Source of the DNA: Shewanella sp. Isolate11
Lineage (GTDB): Bacteria; Pseudomonadota; Gammaproteobacteria; Enterobacterales; Shewanellaceae
Direction of reading: 5' to 3'
Length of the DNA: 64,000 nucleotides
Assembly: GCF_022398315.1 (NCBI RefSeq)
Contig: NZ_JAKEVF010000003.1
Location: 62,001-126,000, forward strand
The translations under genes were made by a program, and so were the position numbers. The notes under the pieces were generated by a model. It searched no databases and was not told the origin of the DNA. It saw nothing but the letters and a program-made list of their open reading frames with translations. This document shows, piece after piece, positions 35,260 to 48,079 of this stretch; position 1 is the first letter of the stretch, and the number at the start of each line of letters is the position of its first letter.

Positions 35260-35337
35260 ATGAACAAATTATTCGATCGTCTAATTAACTGCTACAAACG
35301 CTCTTTCGTTGAGCTTTATACTGCTAGAGAGCTATAA
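35260..35337 (+). CDS. 25-residue peptide gene with its own short transcript
   Basis: ATG-initiated ORF beginning MNKLFDRLINCYKRSFVELY, with GGAG eight bases upstream and a terminator 40 bases after the stop. The peptide is basic and amphipathic, with one Cys. The leader has two-sided complementarity between GTCTC (around 35191) and the GAGAC that contains the ribosome-binding site, so translation may be switchable. The same frame can be extended to an ATG at 35119 (72 codons), but that longer reading lacks a ribosome-binding site. No family recognised. Confidence 0.5.
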   Translation: MNKLFDRLINCYKRSFVELYTAREL

Positions 35338-35376
35338 ACAACTAATTTAGTTGTAGTTATTTATAGATTGCATAAG

Positions 35377-35407
35377 CCTCAGTGAGTCATAGACCGCTGG
35401 GGCTTTT
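35377..35407 (+). terminator. Terminator of the short transcript
   Basis: Stem AAGCCTCAG with CTGGGGCTT (one G-U pair), 14-base loop, then TTTG. It gives a plus-strand unit of about 300 bases together with the 25-residue ORF. Confidence 0.65.
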
Positions 35408-35641
35408 GTTTATAGGCTCAATAGATATCACCAGTGCCTAAACCAGTTTAGCAGTCACAAATCAATTTAACTCGGCTTACAGAGAAATAGCTGATTCAAA
35501 CCGTTCAACTCCAGTTTTAGACATCTAAAGCAACAAAACTTATACAAACTAGGGTTTCGTTATATTTAGTATGGCCTGATATACTAATGGCAAGATAAGC
35601 TCATGTATTTAAAATAGTTTGAACTTGCTGAAATTGACAAT
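35408..35641. other. Non-coding gap before the purL terminator
   Basis: No gene, repeat or hairpin of note was found here. Confidence 0.5.
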
Positions 35642-35675
35642 AAAAAAAGGCCTCGAATTTTTCGAGGCCTTTTTA
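35642..35675. terminator. Intrinsic terminator of purL
   Basis: 13-bp arms AAAAGGCCTCGAA and complement around a TTT loop, with T-run on both strands. It lies 22 bases after the purL stop. Confidence 0.9.
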
Positions 35676-35696
35676 TAACAGAGAGTTAAATTTATA

Positions 35697-38600
35697 TTAA
35701 CCTAATTTAGCGCGAACGTTTCTGAACATTCTCATCCATGGGCTATCTTCACCCCACTCATCTGGATGCCAAGAGTTAGCTACGGTTCTAAATACACGCT
35801 CAGGATGTGGCATCATAATAGTCACACGACCATCAGTATTACAGATCCCTGTCATTGCATTAGGCGAACCATTTGGATTCTCTGGGTATTGAGTCGCAAT
35901 TTTGCCATTACCGTCAACAAAGCGTAGCGCTATAGTGCCTGACGCTTCGGCAGCGGCTAAAGCTTCAGCAGATGCAAATTCCGCACGACCTTCACCGTGA
36001 GAAACCGCAATTGGCATGCGTGAACCTTCCATGCCCTCGAAGAACAAAGAAGGCGTCTTCTGAACTTCAACTAAGCTAAAGCGTGCTTCAAATCGCTCTG
36101 AACGATTGCGTACGAAGTGCGGCCAATGCTCTGTGCCAGGAATAATATCTTTAAGATTAGATAGCATCTGACAACCATTACACACACCCAACGCGAAACT
36201 GTCTTGGCGCTCGAAGAAGCGACTAAACTGCTCACGCGCACGAGCGTTAAACAGAATTGACTTCGCCCAACCTTCACCGGCACCCAGTACGTCACCGTAA
36301 GAGAAACCACCACAAGCCGCTAGGCCTTGGAACTCTTCTAAGCTAATACGGCCAGATAAAATATCAGACATGTGCACGTCGCGACTTTCGAAACCAGCAC
36401 GATCAAAGGCAGCAGCCATCTCTAAGTGAGAGTTAACTCCTTGCTCACGTAAGATAGCCATCTTAGGTGCAGCACCTTTAAGAATAAACGGTGCAGCCAC
36501 ATCTTCACTTGGGTCGAATTTAAGGTCAACGGTCAAGCCTGGCGCATCGGCAACTTGCTTAAGTTTAAACTCTTCAAGTGCACACTCAGGATTATCACGC
36601 ATCGCTTGCATGCGGTAAGTGGTTTCAGCCCAAATAGTGCGTAGTTCAGTACGAGACTCAGATAATACAGGTGTCTCACCATCGCGAATAACGATGTTAT
36701 CGCCAGCAACTGGTTTAGCAATTGAATAGCAAGCCACACCTGCAGCTTGATATTGTGCAGCAATCGCACTCGCTTCAGTCGAGCTCACCTGAATCACCGC
36801 ACCCAACTCTTCATTGAATAAGCGAGCTAGATGACTACCAGCAAGCGCTTCAAGATTAACGTCTAAACCAGTGTTACCCGCAAACGCCATCTCAACTAAG
36901 GTAGTTAATAAACCACCGTCACTACGATCGTGATAAGCGATGATAGATTGGTCGTTAACCAGTTGCTGAGTCACTTCGAAGAAACCACGCAGTAATGCCG
37001 CGTTATCAAGATCTGGTGCACTATCGCCTAATTGGCTATAAACCTGAGCTAAACAAGAACCACCTAAGCGATTATTGCCGTTGCTAAGGTCGACCAGTAA
37101 CAGCTCGGTATCACCTTTATCGCTACGTAGTTCAGGCGTTACTGTCTTACGAATGTCTTGCACCACACCAAAAGCGGTGATCACTAGTGACATTGGTGAT
37201 GTGACAGTTTTATCAATACCATTGTCTTCCCAGGCCGTCTTCATCGACATTGAGTCTTTACCGACTGGGATGGTTAAATCGAGTTCTGGACATAGCGCTT
37301 CACCGACGGCTTTAACCGCTTCGTAAAGACCTGCATCTTCACCAGGGTGACCCGCTGCAGACATCCAGTTAGCTGAAAGCTTGATACGCTTGAACGAGCC
37401 AATATCGGTACCGGCGATGTTCATGATTGATTCGGCAACCGCCATACGTGCTGAGGCACCGAAGTCTAATAAGGCTAGCGGAGTACGCTCACCCAAAGAC
37501 ATGGCTTCACCTGAGTATGAGTCAAAGCTTGATGCTGTTACCGCGCAATCGGCAACAGGCACCTGCCAAGGACCAACCATCTGATCACGGTTCACTAAAC
37601 CTGTCACAGTACGGTCACCAATGGTGATCAGGAAGGTTTTTTCAGCAACGGTTGGTAGACGCAATACACGATGAAGTGCTTCTTTCAAATCGATACTTGA
37701 TTCATCGAGTGCCGGCGATTGTGCCTTTTTCGATACCACATCTCGGCTCATCTTAGGTGCTTTACCTAATAACACTTCTAGCGGTAAATCGATTGGCTTG
37801 TTGTCGAAATGCTCATCAGAAAGAGATAAATGACGCTCTTGGGTTGCCTCGCCAACAACCGAGAATGGTGCACGTTCACGCTCACAAATCGCTGTAAATA
37901 ATGCTAGGTTTTCTGGTGCCACAGACAACACATAACGCTCTTGAGATTCGTTACACCAGATCTCAAGTGGGCTCATGCCCGGTTCGTCTGAAGGCACATT
38001 ACGCAGCTCAAACTTACCACCTCGTCCACCATCATCCACAAGCTCAGGGAACGCGTTTGATAGTCCGCCCGCGCCCACATCGTGAATAAATTGAATTGGG
38101 TTAGCATCACCCATCTGCCAGCAGCGATCGATCACTTCCTGACAACGGCGTTCCATCTCTGGGTTTTCACGCTGCACCGAAGCAAAATCTAAGTCTTCGC
38201 TAGATTGACCCGAAGCCATTGAAGATGCCGCGCCGCCACCAAGACCGATATTCATCGCAGGGCCACCAAGCACGATCAGCTTAGCGCCAACGGTGATTTC
38301 ACCCTTCTGAACATGTTCCTCACGAATATTACCTAGACCACCTGCAAGCATGATTGGCTTATGGTAACCACGGACTTCTACACCGTTATGGCTCGATACT
38401 TCTTGCTCATAGGTACGGAAATAACCCAGCAGTGCTGGACGACCAAATTCGTTGTTGAATGCCGCGCCGCCTAATGGACCTTCGGTCATGATATCAAGCG
38501 CATTAACGATACGATCTGGCTTGCCGTAATCTCCTTCCCAAGGTTGTACGAAACCTGGGATCTTTAGATTAGATACGCTAAAGCCAGTTAAACCAGCTTT

Positions 38601-39578
38601 AGGCTTAGAACCACGGCCGGTTGCACCTTCATCGCGGATCTCGCCGCCTGAACCCGTTGCAGCACCTGGGTATGGGCTGATCGCCGTTGGATGGTTGTGA
38701 GTTTCAACCTTCATCAATATATGCATTGGTTCAGTGTGATAAGCATACACACCGTTCTGCTCAGGGAAGAAGCGTCCTGCAACCGAGCCTTCCATTACCG
38801 CAGCGTTATCTTTATAAGCAGATAGCACGTGATCTGGTGTTTTTTCGAAGGTATTTTTAATCATTTTGAACAGCGACTTAGGCTGAACTTCGCCATCGAT
38901 AGTCCAATCGGAGTTAAAAATCTTATGACGACAGTGCTCTGAGTTTGCTTGAGCGAACATCATCAACTCAACATCATTAGGATTACGACCTAAACGAACA
39001 AAGTTTTCAACCAGATAGTCAATTTCGTCAGCCGCAAGAGCTAAACCTAATTCAACATTCGCTTGCTCAAGGGCGCGCTTGCCTTCTCCAAGAATGTTAA
39101 CACTCGTCACTTCGGCCGGAGCCGTACGAGCAAACAGAGAACTGGCTTGTTCGAAGTCAGCTAAGATCACTTCAACCATGCGATCATGCAATAATTCACT
39201 CAACTGTTTTTGCTGTTCGGCATTCAAGCTATCGGCTTGAACATAATACGCCACACCACGTTCTAGACGTTTAACTTTGTCTAAACCACAGTTGTGAGCA
39301 ATATCAGTCGCTTTCGATGACCATGGAGAGATGGTACCTGGACGAGGAGTGACAAAATATAAAGTTCCTTCTGGAGCGTGCGCTTCAATCGCAGGTCCAT
39401 AGGTTAACAATTTCTTTAGCTGCTCAGTTTCACTGGCGTCTAAAGCGGTGGTTAAATCTGCTAAATGAACATATTCAGCATAGATATCTTTAATTGGAAG
39501 TCCTGTGTTTTCACAGGCTTGCATTAGTTTTTGAACTCTAAACGCTGATAATGCAGGGGCACCTCGGAGGATCTCCAT
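35697..39578 (-). CDS. purL: Phosphoribosylformylglycinamidine synthase (FGAR amidotransferase)
   Basis: 1293 residues, the large single-chain PurL of gammaproteobacteria. It converts FGAR plus glutamine and ATP to FGAM in purine synthesis. Domains in order: N-terminal PurS-like (about 1-150), linker, two FGAM synthase ATPase halves (about 220-1000, with [20 protein letters not shown]) and the C-terminal glutaminase (about 1035-1293) with the catalytic Cys in [11 protein letters not shown] and the triad His/Glu in [11 protein letters not shown] use the ATG at 39578; a GTG one codon earlier is possible. It is single-gene and convergent with nothing, with mltF divergent upstream. Confidence 0.97.
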   Translation of the reverse strand: MEILRGAPALSAFRVQKLMQACENTGLPIKDIYAEYVHLADLTTALDASETEQLKKLLTYGPAIEAHAPEGTLYFVTPRPGTISPWSSKATDIAHNCGLDKVKRLERGVAYYVQADSLNAEQQKQLSELLHDRMVEVILADFEQASSLFARTAPAEVTSVNILGEGKRALEQANVELGLALAADEIDYLVENFVRLGRNPNDVELMMFAQANSEHCRHKIFNSDWTIDGEVQPKSLFKMIKNTFEKTPDHVLSAYKDNAAVMEGSVAGRFFPEQNGVYAYHTEPMHILMKVETHNHPTAISPYPGAATGSGGEIRDEGATGRGSKPKAGLTGFSVSNLKIPGFVQPWEGDYGKPDRIVNALDIMTEGPLGGAAFNNEFGRPALLGYFRTYEQEVSSHNGVEVRGYHKPIMLAGGLGNIREEHVQKGEITVGAKLIVLGGPAMNIGLGGGAASSMASGQSSEDLDFASVQRENPEMERRCQEVIDRCWQMGDANPIQFIHDVGAGGLSNAFPELVDDGGRGGKFELRNVPSDEPGMSPLEIWCNESQERYVLSVAPENLALFTAICERERAPFSVVGEATQERHLSLSDEHFDNKPIDLPLEVLLGKAPKMSRDVVSKKAQSPALDESSIDLKEALHRVLRLPTVAEKTFLITIGDRTVTGLVNRDQMVGPWQVPVADCAVTASSFDSYSGEAMSLGERTPLALLDFGASARMAVAESIMNIAGTDIGSFKRIKLSANWMSAAGHPGEDAGLYEAVKAVGEALCPELDLTIPVGKDSMSMKTAWEDNGIDKTVTSPMSLVITAFGVVQDIRKTVTPELRSDKGDTELLLVDLSNGNNRLGGSCLAQVYSQLGDSAPDLDNAALLRGFFEVTQQLVNDQSIIAYHDRSDGGLLTTLVEMAFAGNTGLDVNLEALAGSHLARLFNEELGAVIQVSSTEASAIAAQYQAAGVACYSIAKPVAGDNIVIRDGETPVLSESRTELRTIWAETTYRMQAMRDNPECALEEFKLKQVADAPGLTVDLKFDPSEDVAAPFILKGAAPKMAILREQGVNSHLEMAAAFDRAGFESRDVHMSDILSGRISLEEFQGLAACGGFSYGDVLGAGEGWAKSILFNARAREQFSRFFERQDSFALGVCNGCQMLSNLKDIIPGTEHWPHFVRNRSERFEARFSLVEVQKTPSLFFEGMEGSRMPIAVSHGEGRAEFASAEALAAAEASGTIALRFVDGNGKIATQYPENPNGSPNAMTGICNTDGRVTIMMPHPERVFRTVANSWHPDEWGEDSPWMRMFRNVRAKLG

Positions 39579-39902
39579 CACGTCTATTCACCTTATTATT
39601 TATAATTGCAGGGTCAGAACTGGCGCTATTATAGGGAAATGTGTCACACAAATCACCCGTAGAGACGCTTCAAAACACACTTTCCTGAGATTTATTATTA
39701 CCATAAAACGAAAACAGCTTTATGTGACAAAGAAACTCACACAGTTAAAGAATTTTGCCCCATAATTAAATCATCTTTATTCGCGATTAAAGTTAGCTTA
39801 TGTTGTCATTGTTACAATAGAACATCGCCGTTATTCAGTTAGGTTTTGTTGTGCTACAATGTTCGGCCAACTTATTAAAAGTGGATTAAAAATAAAGCCT
39901 TA
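39579..39902. other. Divergent intergenic region purL / mltF
   Basis: About 320 bases without a gene. It contains the promoters of purL and mltF. I see no clear PurR palindrome; TATGTGACAAAGAAACTCAC near 39721 resembles CRP half-sites but with a nine-base spacer instead of six. Confidence 0.5.
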
Positions 39903-41345
39903 ATGAAAAAACTATTGTTATTCCTCAGCTTGTTTTGGTTACTGACTGCTTGTCAGAATCCTGCTGTGGAACAAACAAAAGGCAATCTAGAGGTTAAAGC
40001 GGCACAACAGAAAACTCAGCTCAATGTGGGCACCCTCTATGGTACGCAGATTTATGTTTCCACTGATCATGGTATCGACGGTTTTGACTACGAGATGGCC
40101 GAACGCTTTGCCGAATATCTCGGTTTAGAACTCAATATGCAGCCCTATACCAATATTCATGAGTTGTACCAGGCCCTCCATGATGGTGATATCGATCTCA
40201 TTGCTGCAGGCATGGCCGATACAGCCTATCGCCGTGAACAATTCCGTTTAGGACCACCACTTTATTACGTCAATCAACTCTTGGTGTATAAACAAGGGAA
40301 TAAACGTCCTACAGACATCAGCGATTTAAATGAACATGTGACGGTAATTGCTGACTCCTCCTTTGTCGAAACTTTAGCTAATTTGCATAAGCTCTATCCC
40401 GAATTAGTATGGGAACAATACAGCGACAAAGACAGCGAAGAATTATTGGCTATGATTGCTCGCGGTGAAATTAAATACACCATCGCCGATTCAACCACCT
40501 TCGAAATAAATCGCCGTTATATGCCAGAACTGAGAGCGGGTCCTATTATTCGAGAAGATCAGGCCATTGTGTGGTTATTGCCGCCGAAAGATAGCGATGA
40601 ACTTATGAGTGAATTACTCAACTTTTGGCATGAACAAAAACTCGCTGGTACCCTAGCACACCTCAACGAAAAATATTTTGCTCATGTTAAACGCTTTGAC
40701 TATGTTGATACCCGAGCATTCCTTCGAGCAATTGACCATAGACTGCCGAAATATCGTCAATATTTTGAAGAGTTTGCCGATCAGCTCGATTGGCGAAAAC
40801 TCGCTGCGACCGCATACCAAGAGTCTCATTGGAAACCCAATGCTCGCTCCCCTACTGGCGTTCGCGGTTTAATGATGCTTACGCTTCCCACAGCAAAACA
40901 GATGGGGGTGAGCAATCGTCTCGACCCCAAAGAGAGTATTCGTGGTGGCGCCAAATACCTTAATGGGATCCTCAAGCGCTTGCCCGACTCGATCCCTGAA
41001 AATCAGCGGATGTGGTTCGCACTGGCTTCTTATAACGTAGGTTATGGCCATGTCGAAGATGCCCGAAAATTAGCCGACTCTATGGGACTTAACCCCAGTG
41101 CTTGGCGCGATATTAAACGTGTACTGCCATTACTGCAAAAGCGCGCCTATTACAAACAAACTCGCCACGGCTATGCTCGCGGTGGTGAAGCGGTGCAATA
41201 TGTCGATAATATTCGTCGCTACTATGATACTTTAGCTTGGGTTGATCAGCAGACACAGGAATTAGAACAAGAGTTAGTCAGTGACAATCAGCAGATTTCA
41301 GAACAAGAAACGGACAACCGATTATCTGAAACATTGCCACAATAA
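39903..41345 (+). CDS. mltF: Membrane-bound lytic murein transglycosylase F
   Basis: 480 residues. A lipoprotein signal ([13 protein letters not shown], Cys at about 17) leads into a periplasmic solute-binding-like domain (about 38-265: [20 protein letters not shown]). A C-terminal SLT domain (about 290-450) has the catalytic Glu307 in [20 protein letters not shown] and [15 protein letters not shown]. MltF cleaves murein to 1,6-anhydromuropeptides, and the binding domain is thought to regulate it. Both domains look complete. It is divergent from purL, the usual neighbour in many gammaproteobacteria. Confidence 0.95.
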   Translation: MKKLLLFLSLFWLLTACQNPAVEQTKGNLEVKAAQQKTQLNVGTLYGTQIYVSTDHGIDGFDYEMAERFAEYLGLELNMQPYTNIHELYQALHDGDIDLIAAGMADTAYRREQFRLGPPLYYVNQLLVYKQGNKRPTDISDLNEHVTVIADSSFVETLANLHKLYPELVWEQYSDKDSEELLAMIARGEIKYTIADSTTFEINRRYMPELRAGPIIREDQAIVWLLPPKDSDELMSELLNFWHEQKLAGTLAHLNEKYFAHVKRFDYVDTRAFLRAIDHRLPKYRQYFEEFADQLDWRKLAATAYQESHWKPNARSPTGVRGLMMLTLPTAKQMGVSNRLDPKESIRGGAKYLNGILKRLPDSIPENQRMWFALASYNVGYGHVEDARKLADSMGLNPSAWRDIKRVLPLLQKRAYYKQTRHGYARGGEAVQYVDNIRRYYDTLAWVDQQTQELEQELVSDNQQISEQETDNRLSETLPQ

Positions 41346-41409
41346 AATAGTCTATAACATGAGTTAAACTCTCACTGACTTAGGCTTATAACAGCAGTAG
41401 GAGCGCTAT

Positions 41410-41544
41410 ATGAAAAAGAAATCGTTAAACAACTTGGCATCGCGGCGCAGAGCTCAATTAAAAATTCGTCACCAACAAATCCTCAACCGCCAAAAACAGT
41501 TTTTTATTTTTCTCAGACCCCAGCTTACAAATAACAATGGCTAA
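41410..41544 (+). CDS. Possible 44-residue basic protein downstream of mltF
   Basis: An ORF starting MKKKSLNNLASRRRAQLKIR, with GGAG six bases before the ATG. It is strongly basic (about 13 Lys/Arg) with a hydrophobic patch QFFIFLRPQL. The composition and good ribosome-binding site make it plausible, but no family is recognisable and it is short enough to be chance. It lies 64 bases after mltF. Confidence 0.4.
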   Translation: MKKKSLNNLASRRRAQLKIRHQQILNRQKQFFIFLRPQLTNNNG

Positions 41545-41606
41545 CGCTGCTAGCCAATACTGATTAACAATTATTTATCAAACCAAATTTAATTGACCAG
41601 CAAGGG

Positions 41607-42116
41607 CTACTCGGTAAGCCCTTGTTGTTTTTCAGCCAGTTTCAGGGCCTTCTTTTCTTGGCGACGACGACGAAAAAAAGCACTTAGCTGCTCGGCACAC
41701 TCCTCGGCTAACACCCCAGATGTCACATCAAGTTGATGATTGAATGCATCGAAGTTAAGTAGATCGATAACACTGCCCGCCGCACCGGTTTTGGGATCGC
41801 TTGCACCGTAAACTAAACGGCCAACTCGTGCATGTACCATTGCCCCAGCACACATGGCGCAAGGTTCTAAGGTCACATATAAAGTGGTATCAAGCAGACG
41901 ATAGTTTTCAAGCTCTTGGCCAGCGGCACGAATACAGTTCATCTCGGCATGGGCACTGGCATCATGTTGGCAAATATTAAGATTAAAGCCTTGTGCGATA
42001 ACCTGATCGTCTTTAACCAATAACGCACCAACGGGCACTTCTCCAGCCTGCTCGGCTTTAGCCGCTAAAGCTATTGCCTGACGCATATACTCCATATCTT
42101 TTTGTTGTTGACTCAA
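41607..42116 (-). CDS. tadA: tRNA-adenosine(34) deaminase TadA
   Basis: 169 residues. It deaminates A34 to inosine in tRNA-Arg(ACG), letting it read CGU, CGC and CGA. Zinc and proton-shuttle motifs are intact: HAEMNCIRAAGQ and PCAMCAGAMVHARVGRLVYG. The C-terminal FFRRRRQEKKALK contacts tRNA in relatives. The start taken is a TTG at 42116 with GGAG seven bases upstream; an ATG at 42095 is the alternative and would lose only seven residues. It is single-gene, downstream of a lipoprotein gene and separated by a terminator. Confidence 0.94.
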   Translation of the reverse strand: MSQQQKDMEYMRQAIALAAKAEQAGEVPVGALLVKDDQVIAQGFNLNICQHDASAHAEMNCIRAAGQELENYRLLDTTLYVTLEPCAMCAGAMVHARVGRLVYGASDPKTGAAGSVIDLLNFDAFNHQLDVTSGVLAEECAEQLSAFFRRRRQEKKALKLAEKQQGLTE

Positions 42117-42205
42117 AAACTATCTCCAGCTTACTCAGCAAAACGCCCTAGTTTACCCCTTGCCTACGGGTCAGTGCTATCGTCAATGGGAAAATAGACC
42201 AAAAA

Positions 42206-42236
42206 CACAAAGAGGCATATTGCTATGCCTCTTTGT
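42206..42236 (-). terminator. Intrinsic terminator after the 42.3-kb lipoprotein gene
   Basis: AAAGAGGCATA and complement with TTGC loop, followed by a T-rich run on the minus strand. Confidence 0.8.
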
Positions 42237-42278
42237 TTATTTGTTAACGACACTGATTTTGCATCGCCTCAGTATCCA

Positions 42279-42641
42279 CTACTTTTTAAATTCATCGGCG
42301 ACAAAGCCAAAGGACGTTTCATAGCCAGGAAAACGTTCAACACCCTTAGCGATAAATTCTGATTTATCTATCTTGCCAGCCCAATAATCGATACACAAAG
42401 CGAGGAACCAACTTTGATCCTCTCGCTTGTCGAGAGGAATACGCTGATAATCAGGATTCTCCTTTACCGCGCCCGCTACATCCATAAATTTGTCTTGGAA
42501 CTGAGATAACTGGGCTTCAGTGTATTGATCTGCATTATCCGGATCTGGCAACAAGGCTGCACATCCAGCCGCGGTAACTAACATGATGACACTAATCATA
42601 TAGCCCAAAGTTTTGGGTAGACGTTTAATAAAATGAATCAT
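42279..42641 (-). CDS. Small lipoprotein, unknown function
   Basis: 120-residue precursor with an N-terminal basic stretch and hydrophobic segment ending MLVTAAGCAALLP, a plausible lipobox (Cys about residue 27). The mature part is acidic (DPDNADQYTEAQLSQFQDKF) and ends FGFVADEFKK. I recognise no domain. It lies upstream of tadA and downstream of guaA, with terminators on both sides, so it is a single-gene unit. Confidence 0.7.
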   Translation of the reverse strand: MIHFIKRLPKTLGYMISVIMLVTAAGCAALLPDPDNADQYTEAQLSQFQDKFMDVAGAVKENPDYQRIPLDKREDQSWFLALCIDYWAGKIDKSEFIAKGVERFPGYETSFGFVADEFKK

Positions 42642-42747
42642 TTAAGCTCCTATTTAATATCAAAAATCTTGCCTATAAATAGTGATACATGAATTGGTTT
42701 TATACCACTATGATACTGAAATAAAAGCCATGATATAAAAATTATGC

Positions 42748-42778
42748 AATAAAAAACCCAGCACACTGGCTGGGTTCT
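42748..42778 (-). terminator. Intrinsic terminator of guaBA
   Basis: AACCCAGC/GCTGGGTT stem followed on the minus strand by TTTTTTATTG, about 30 bases after the guaA stop. Confidence 0.85.
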
Positions 42779-42806
42779 CCATCACATCACTGACTATTCA
42801 GTGCAA

Positions 42807-44384
42807 TTATTCCCACTCAATTGTCGCAGGCGGCTTACCAGAGATATCGTAAACAACGCGAGAGATACCATCAATTTCATTGATGATACGGTTAGATACG
42901 CGGCCTAAGAAATCATAAGGAAGATGTGCCCAATGTGCAGTCATAAAGTCGATAGTTTCTACCGCTCGAAGTGATACAACCCAATCGTACTTACGACCAT
43001 CACCCATCACGCCAACACTACGTACCGGTAAGAATACGGTGAACGCTTGGCTAACCTTGTTATAAAGGTCTGCTTTATGCAGCTCTTCGATAAAGATCGC
43101 ATCGGCACGACGAAGTAAATCACAATACTCTTTCTTCACTTCACCCAAAACACGAACGCCTAAACCAGGTCCTGGGAATGGGTGACGATAAAGCATGTTG
43201 TAAGGCAACCCAAGCTCTAGGCCAATTTTACGTACTTCATCTTTAAACAGTTCACGAAGCGGCTCGACTAAGCCTAGCTCCATATCATCAGGTAGGCCGC
43301 CCACGTTGTGATGCGACTTAATCACATGTGCCTTACCCGTCGCGCTACCAGCTGACTCGATAACATCTGGGTAAATAGTCCCTTGAGCTAACCATTTAGC
43401 ATTAACGCACTTTTTAGACTCTTCATCGAAGATATCGACAAACACTTTACCAATGATCTTACGCTTAGCTTCTGGCTCAGCTTCACCGGCTAACGCGTCG
43501 AGAAAACGGTTTTCCGCATCAACGTGAACAATGTTGAGACCGAAATGGTCGCCAAACATCTCAAGCACTTGCTCTGCTTCGTTAAGACGTAACAGACCGT
43601 TATCAACGAAAACACAAGTTAGGTTTTTACCAATAGCACGGTGCAGTAACATGGCTACGACAGATGAATCGACACCACCTGACAGACCTAAAATCACTTC
43701 ATCGTCGCCAATCTGTTGTTTTAGACGCTCGATGGCATCTTCGATAATTGAAGATGGTTTCCAGTTTGCTTCACACTCACAGATATCCAGAGCGAAATGC
43801 TCCAGCATACGCTTACCTTGACGAGTATGAGTCACTTCGGGGTGGAACTGAACACCGTAAAAACGCTTCTCTTCATTGGCCATTGCAGCATAAGGACAAG
43901 TTTCGGTGTTAGCTACAGTGACAAAGCCTGCTGGAATTTCTGAAACCTTATCACCATGGCTCATCCACACATCTAATAATGGCTTGCCACTTTCACTGAC
44001 AGCATCTTCGATGCTTTTGAACAGTTGTGATTGTGTTTGAACTTCAACCTGGGCGTAACCAAATTCGCCTTCACCGACGCCTTGGATCACTTTACCGCCG
44101 AGTTGCTCAGACATGGTTTGCATGCCGTAACAGATACCCAATACAGGTACGCCAGCATTAAACACATATTCAGGGGCGCGAGGCGAATCTTTGGCAGTCA
44201 CACTCTCTGGGCCACCAGCAAGGATAATACCGTTAGGGGCAAACTCTTTGATTTGCTCCTCAGATACATCCCATGCCCACAACTCACAATACACACCGAT
44301 TTCACGGATACGGCGGGCAATCAATTGTGTGTACTGAGATCCAAAGTCGAGAATGAGGATCTTATGATCATGAATGTTGCTCAT
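42807..44384 (-). CDS. guaA: GMP synthase (glutamine-hydrolysing)
   Basis: 525 residues, as in E. coli. It converts XMP to GMP. The class I glutaminase domain (about 8-205) has the catalytic Cys in [10 protein letters not shown] and a triad His/Glu in QFHPEVTHT. The ATP-pyrophosphatase domain (about 210-400) has the PP-loop [18 protein letters not shown]. The C-terminal dimerisation domain ends [17 protein letters not shown], the invariant family terminus. Second gene of guaB-guaA, 92 bases after guaB. Confidence 0.98.
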   Translation of the reverse strand: MSNIHDHKILILDFGSQYTQLIARRIREIGVYCELWAWDVSEEQIKEFAPNGIILAGGPESVTAKDSPRAPEYVFNAGVPVLGICYGMQTMSEQLGGKVIQGVGEGEFGYAQVEVQTQSQLFKSIEDAVSESGKPLLDVWMSHGDKVSEIPAGFVTVANTETCPYAAMANEEKRFYGVQFHPEVTHTRQGKRMLEHFALDICECEANWKPSSIIEDAIERLKQQIGDDEVILGLSGGVDSSVVAMLLHRAIGKNLTCVFVDNGLLRLNEAEQVLEMFGDHFGLNIVHVDAENRFLDALAGEAEPEAKRKIIGKVFVDIFDEESKKCVNAKWLAQGTIYPDVIESAGSATGKAHVIKSHHNVGGLPDDMELGLVEPLRELFKDEVRKIGLELGLPYNMLYRHPFPGPGLGVRVLGEVKKEYCDLLRRADAIFIEELHKADLYNKVSQAFTVFLPVRSVGVMGDGRKYDWVVSLRAVETIDFMTAHWAHLPYDFLGRVSNRIINEIDGISRVVYDISGKPPATIEWE

Positions 44385-44476
44385 GGTTTACCTTATCTTT
44401 CAAATAATCTGACCGACATTATCGGCACATCGAAATAAAGAAAAGGCAATGTAAAAACACTGCCTAAAATCATTAA

Positions 44477-45994
<1,518 letters not shown>

Positions 45995-46062
45995 TTATAC
46001 CTTGCATAATGACCTTGGTAAATGGAAAATAGTAAAAAAGTCACCTTAGAAGTAAAATTTCT

Positions 46063-47391
46063 ATGAAAATGCCAAAAAATAATGTTTATACCGTGTCTCG
46101 ACTCAATGGCGAAGTCAGACAACTTCTCGAAGGTGAATTAGGAAAATTATGGCTCGAAGCCGAGATTTCTAATTTTTCGGCACCCAGCTCAGGCCACTGG
46201 TATCTCACTTTAAAAGACCATTATGCCCAGATCCGCTGCGCCATGTTTAAAGGTAAAAATCGCAGTGTTAGCTTCAAACCCATTAACGGTCAACAGGTAT
46301 TAGTCAGAGGCGCTATCAGCGTATATGAGCCCCGTGGTGATTATCAATTAATCATAGACTCAATGCTACCTGCCGGTGATGGTCTTTTGGCACAGCAGTA
46401 TGAGGCCCTAAAAGCGAAATTAGCCAGTGAAGGCTTATTTGCCGCCGACACTAAGAGGCCCTTACCCAGTAATATTCAGCGTATCGGCATTATTACCTCC
46501 CCCACAGGTGCTGCCATTCGCGATATCTTGCATGTATTACAGCGCCGCGACCCATCAATTGAAGTGATTATCTATCCTGCGCCAGTACAAGGCGAGCATG
46601 CCGACAGGGCTATCTGTCATGCCATCATGCAAGCCAACGACCGCCATGAAGTCGATGTACTGCTGGTAACTCGCGGAGGCGGCTCTTTAGAGGATCTTTG
46701 GTGTTTTAATAGCGAAGCGCTCGCACATACCATCTATAACAGCGGTATCCCTGTGGTCTCTGCTGTCGGCCATGAAGTTGATACCACCATCAGCGATTAT
46801 GTTGCCGACTTGCGCGCGCCCACCCCCTCTGCCGCAGCCGAATTGCTATCCCAAGATGCATTGAGCAAAGCCGACAAACTCAAGATGGCGATGACTCGCC
46901 TAAAACAGGGCTGGCAACATTATCATTTAAAACAGCGACAAGGTTTTAGTCAGCTTGAACACAGACTACAGCGCCAAGATCCTAAGCGTCAGCTACAACA
47001 ATACGAGCAGCGTTTCGATGAGATGCAGCTACGCCTAAGCGCGTTAATCAACGCCAAGCTCGCCAAGTTAAATAGCCAAAACCAACAACTTCATCATAGG
47101 TTGGCTCAGCAGTCTCCAAGTAATCGTCTTAAACTGGAACAGAGTCGCCTGAGCTTCTTAACTCAAAAGCTCAATAAAGCGATGCAAAGCCAACTCAATG
47201 ATGCCAAAACCGCATTAACCCACGCAGCACATCAACTCGATACCGTTAGCCCACTGGCAACGTTAAGCCGGGGTTATAGCATTACATTAGATGCTAACGG
47301 CAAAGTAGTCAGCAACCATGATGATGTCGGCAGCGGCGATCTAATTAAGACCAAATTACTTAATGGAGAAATTGAATCTAAGGTGATTTAA
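46063..47391 (+). CDS. xseA: Exodeoxyribonuclease VII large subunit
   Basis: 442 residues. With XseB it degrades single-stranded DNA to oligonucleotides. The N-terminal OB fold (about 5-100) starts [20 protein letters not shown]. The catalytic core has [20 protein letters not shown] and [18 protein letters not shown] long helical region (about 270-400) follows, with a closing [13 protein letters not shown] motif. It is divergent from guaB, the common arrangement. No tight terminator follows; a weak inverted repeat CTTACCC/GGGTAAG lies at 47552-47583. Confidence 0.95.
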   Translation: MKMPKNNVYTVSRLNGEVRQLLEGELGKLWLEAEISNFSAPSSGHWYLTLKDHYAQIRCAMFKGKNRSVSFKPINGQQVLVRGAISVYEPRGDYQLIIDSMLPAGDGLLAQQYEALKAKLASEGLFAADTKRPLPSNIQRIGIITSPTGAAIRDILHVLQRRDPSIEVIIYPAPVQGEHADRAICHAIMQANDRHEVDVLLVTRGGGSLEDLWCFNSEALAHTIYNSGIPVVSAVGHEVDTTISDYVADLRAPTPSAAAELLSQDALSKADKLKMAMTRLKQGWQHYHLKQRQGFSQLEHRLQRQDPKRQLQQYEQRFDEMQLRLSALINAKLAKLNSQNQQLHHRLAQQSPSNRLKLEQSRLSFLTQKLNKAMQSQLNDAKTALTHAAHQLDTVSPLATLSRGYSITLDANGKVVSNHDDVGSGDLIKTKLLNGEIESKVI

Positions 47392-47641
47392 CGCTTCACG
47401 GCATTGTAGCTATCAAAATCACTGGATTACGACAAAAAACCATTGTTTTCTTAACTAAACTTAACCCCTGAATTTAGTTTGGCTAGGGCTTCTGTGATCA
47501 CTGTTGTTACCCTTTTAGGCCTAGGCTTATCTCTATGTTCAATAATAAAAACTTACCCACTGATGAATACCGCAAAGGGTAAGCTTTATGTATTCTCGTA
47601 TGACTTAGCTTAACTCAGCAATTAACTTATCATCATTTAAC

Positions 47642-48040
47642 TCACCACCATTGATTTAACAGTCCATACAGCATAAATAAACCCAGCGGTAACGACAGTA
47701 ACCCAAATAGCCAAACTCGTTTGGTCAAAGGCGGCAGCACCCGCTTAGCAAACTTATTGTGCCAGCGCCAAGGTAACAGAAGTAAAATCAAGCTGGTGAT
47801 GATAATCACCCAAGCAAAAGATTGAAACACCAACGTAAAACGCATCTCAGGAGCTGTAAATATCAGCGCGGCGCCAACAATTAAGCGTATGCCTAGCTCG
47901 ATATAATGAAGCATTGCTGTTGAAGCAAACCCATTAAGAAAACGACGACTATAACTAGGCTTAAAAAGCGTCACGACGGCTAAAGCAATCAAATAAATTG
48001 CCGCCAATAGAACCAGTAATCTTGAGATCTGTTCAATCAT
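47642..48040 (-). CDS. Small four-helix membrane protein, unknown function
   Basis: 132 residues from the ATG at 48040; an upstream TTG at 48076 would add 12. Hydrophobic helices are at about 5-25 (ISRLLVLLAAIYLIALAVVT), 42-62, 68-90 (FQSFAWVIIITSLILLLLPW) and 105-128 (VWLFGLLSLPLGLFMLYGLL). Between helices, PWRWHNKFAKRVLPPLTKR is basic and likely cytoplasmic. No signature of a known family was noticed. It stands alone beside the nested MITE elements. Confidence 0.75.
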   Translation of the reverse strand: MIEQISRLLVLLAAIYLIALAVVTLFKPSYSRRFLNGFASTAMLHYIELGIRLIVGAALIFTAPEMRFTLVFQSFAWVIIITSLILLLLPWRWHNKFAKRVLPPLTKRVWLFGLLSLPLGLFMLYGLLNQWW

Positions 48041-48079
48041 TATCTGCCTAATTAAAATATGACAACTAAGAGTCAAATG

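Noticed and set aside
35119-35337. 72-codon reading of the short-transcript ORF
   Set aside because: No ribosome-binding site at the upstream ATG, while the internal ATG has a good one; the upstream part looks like a structured leader.
39715-39745. CRP site upstream of mltF
   Set aside because: TGTGA and TCACA half-sites are nine bases apart rather than six.
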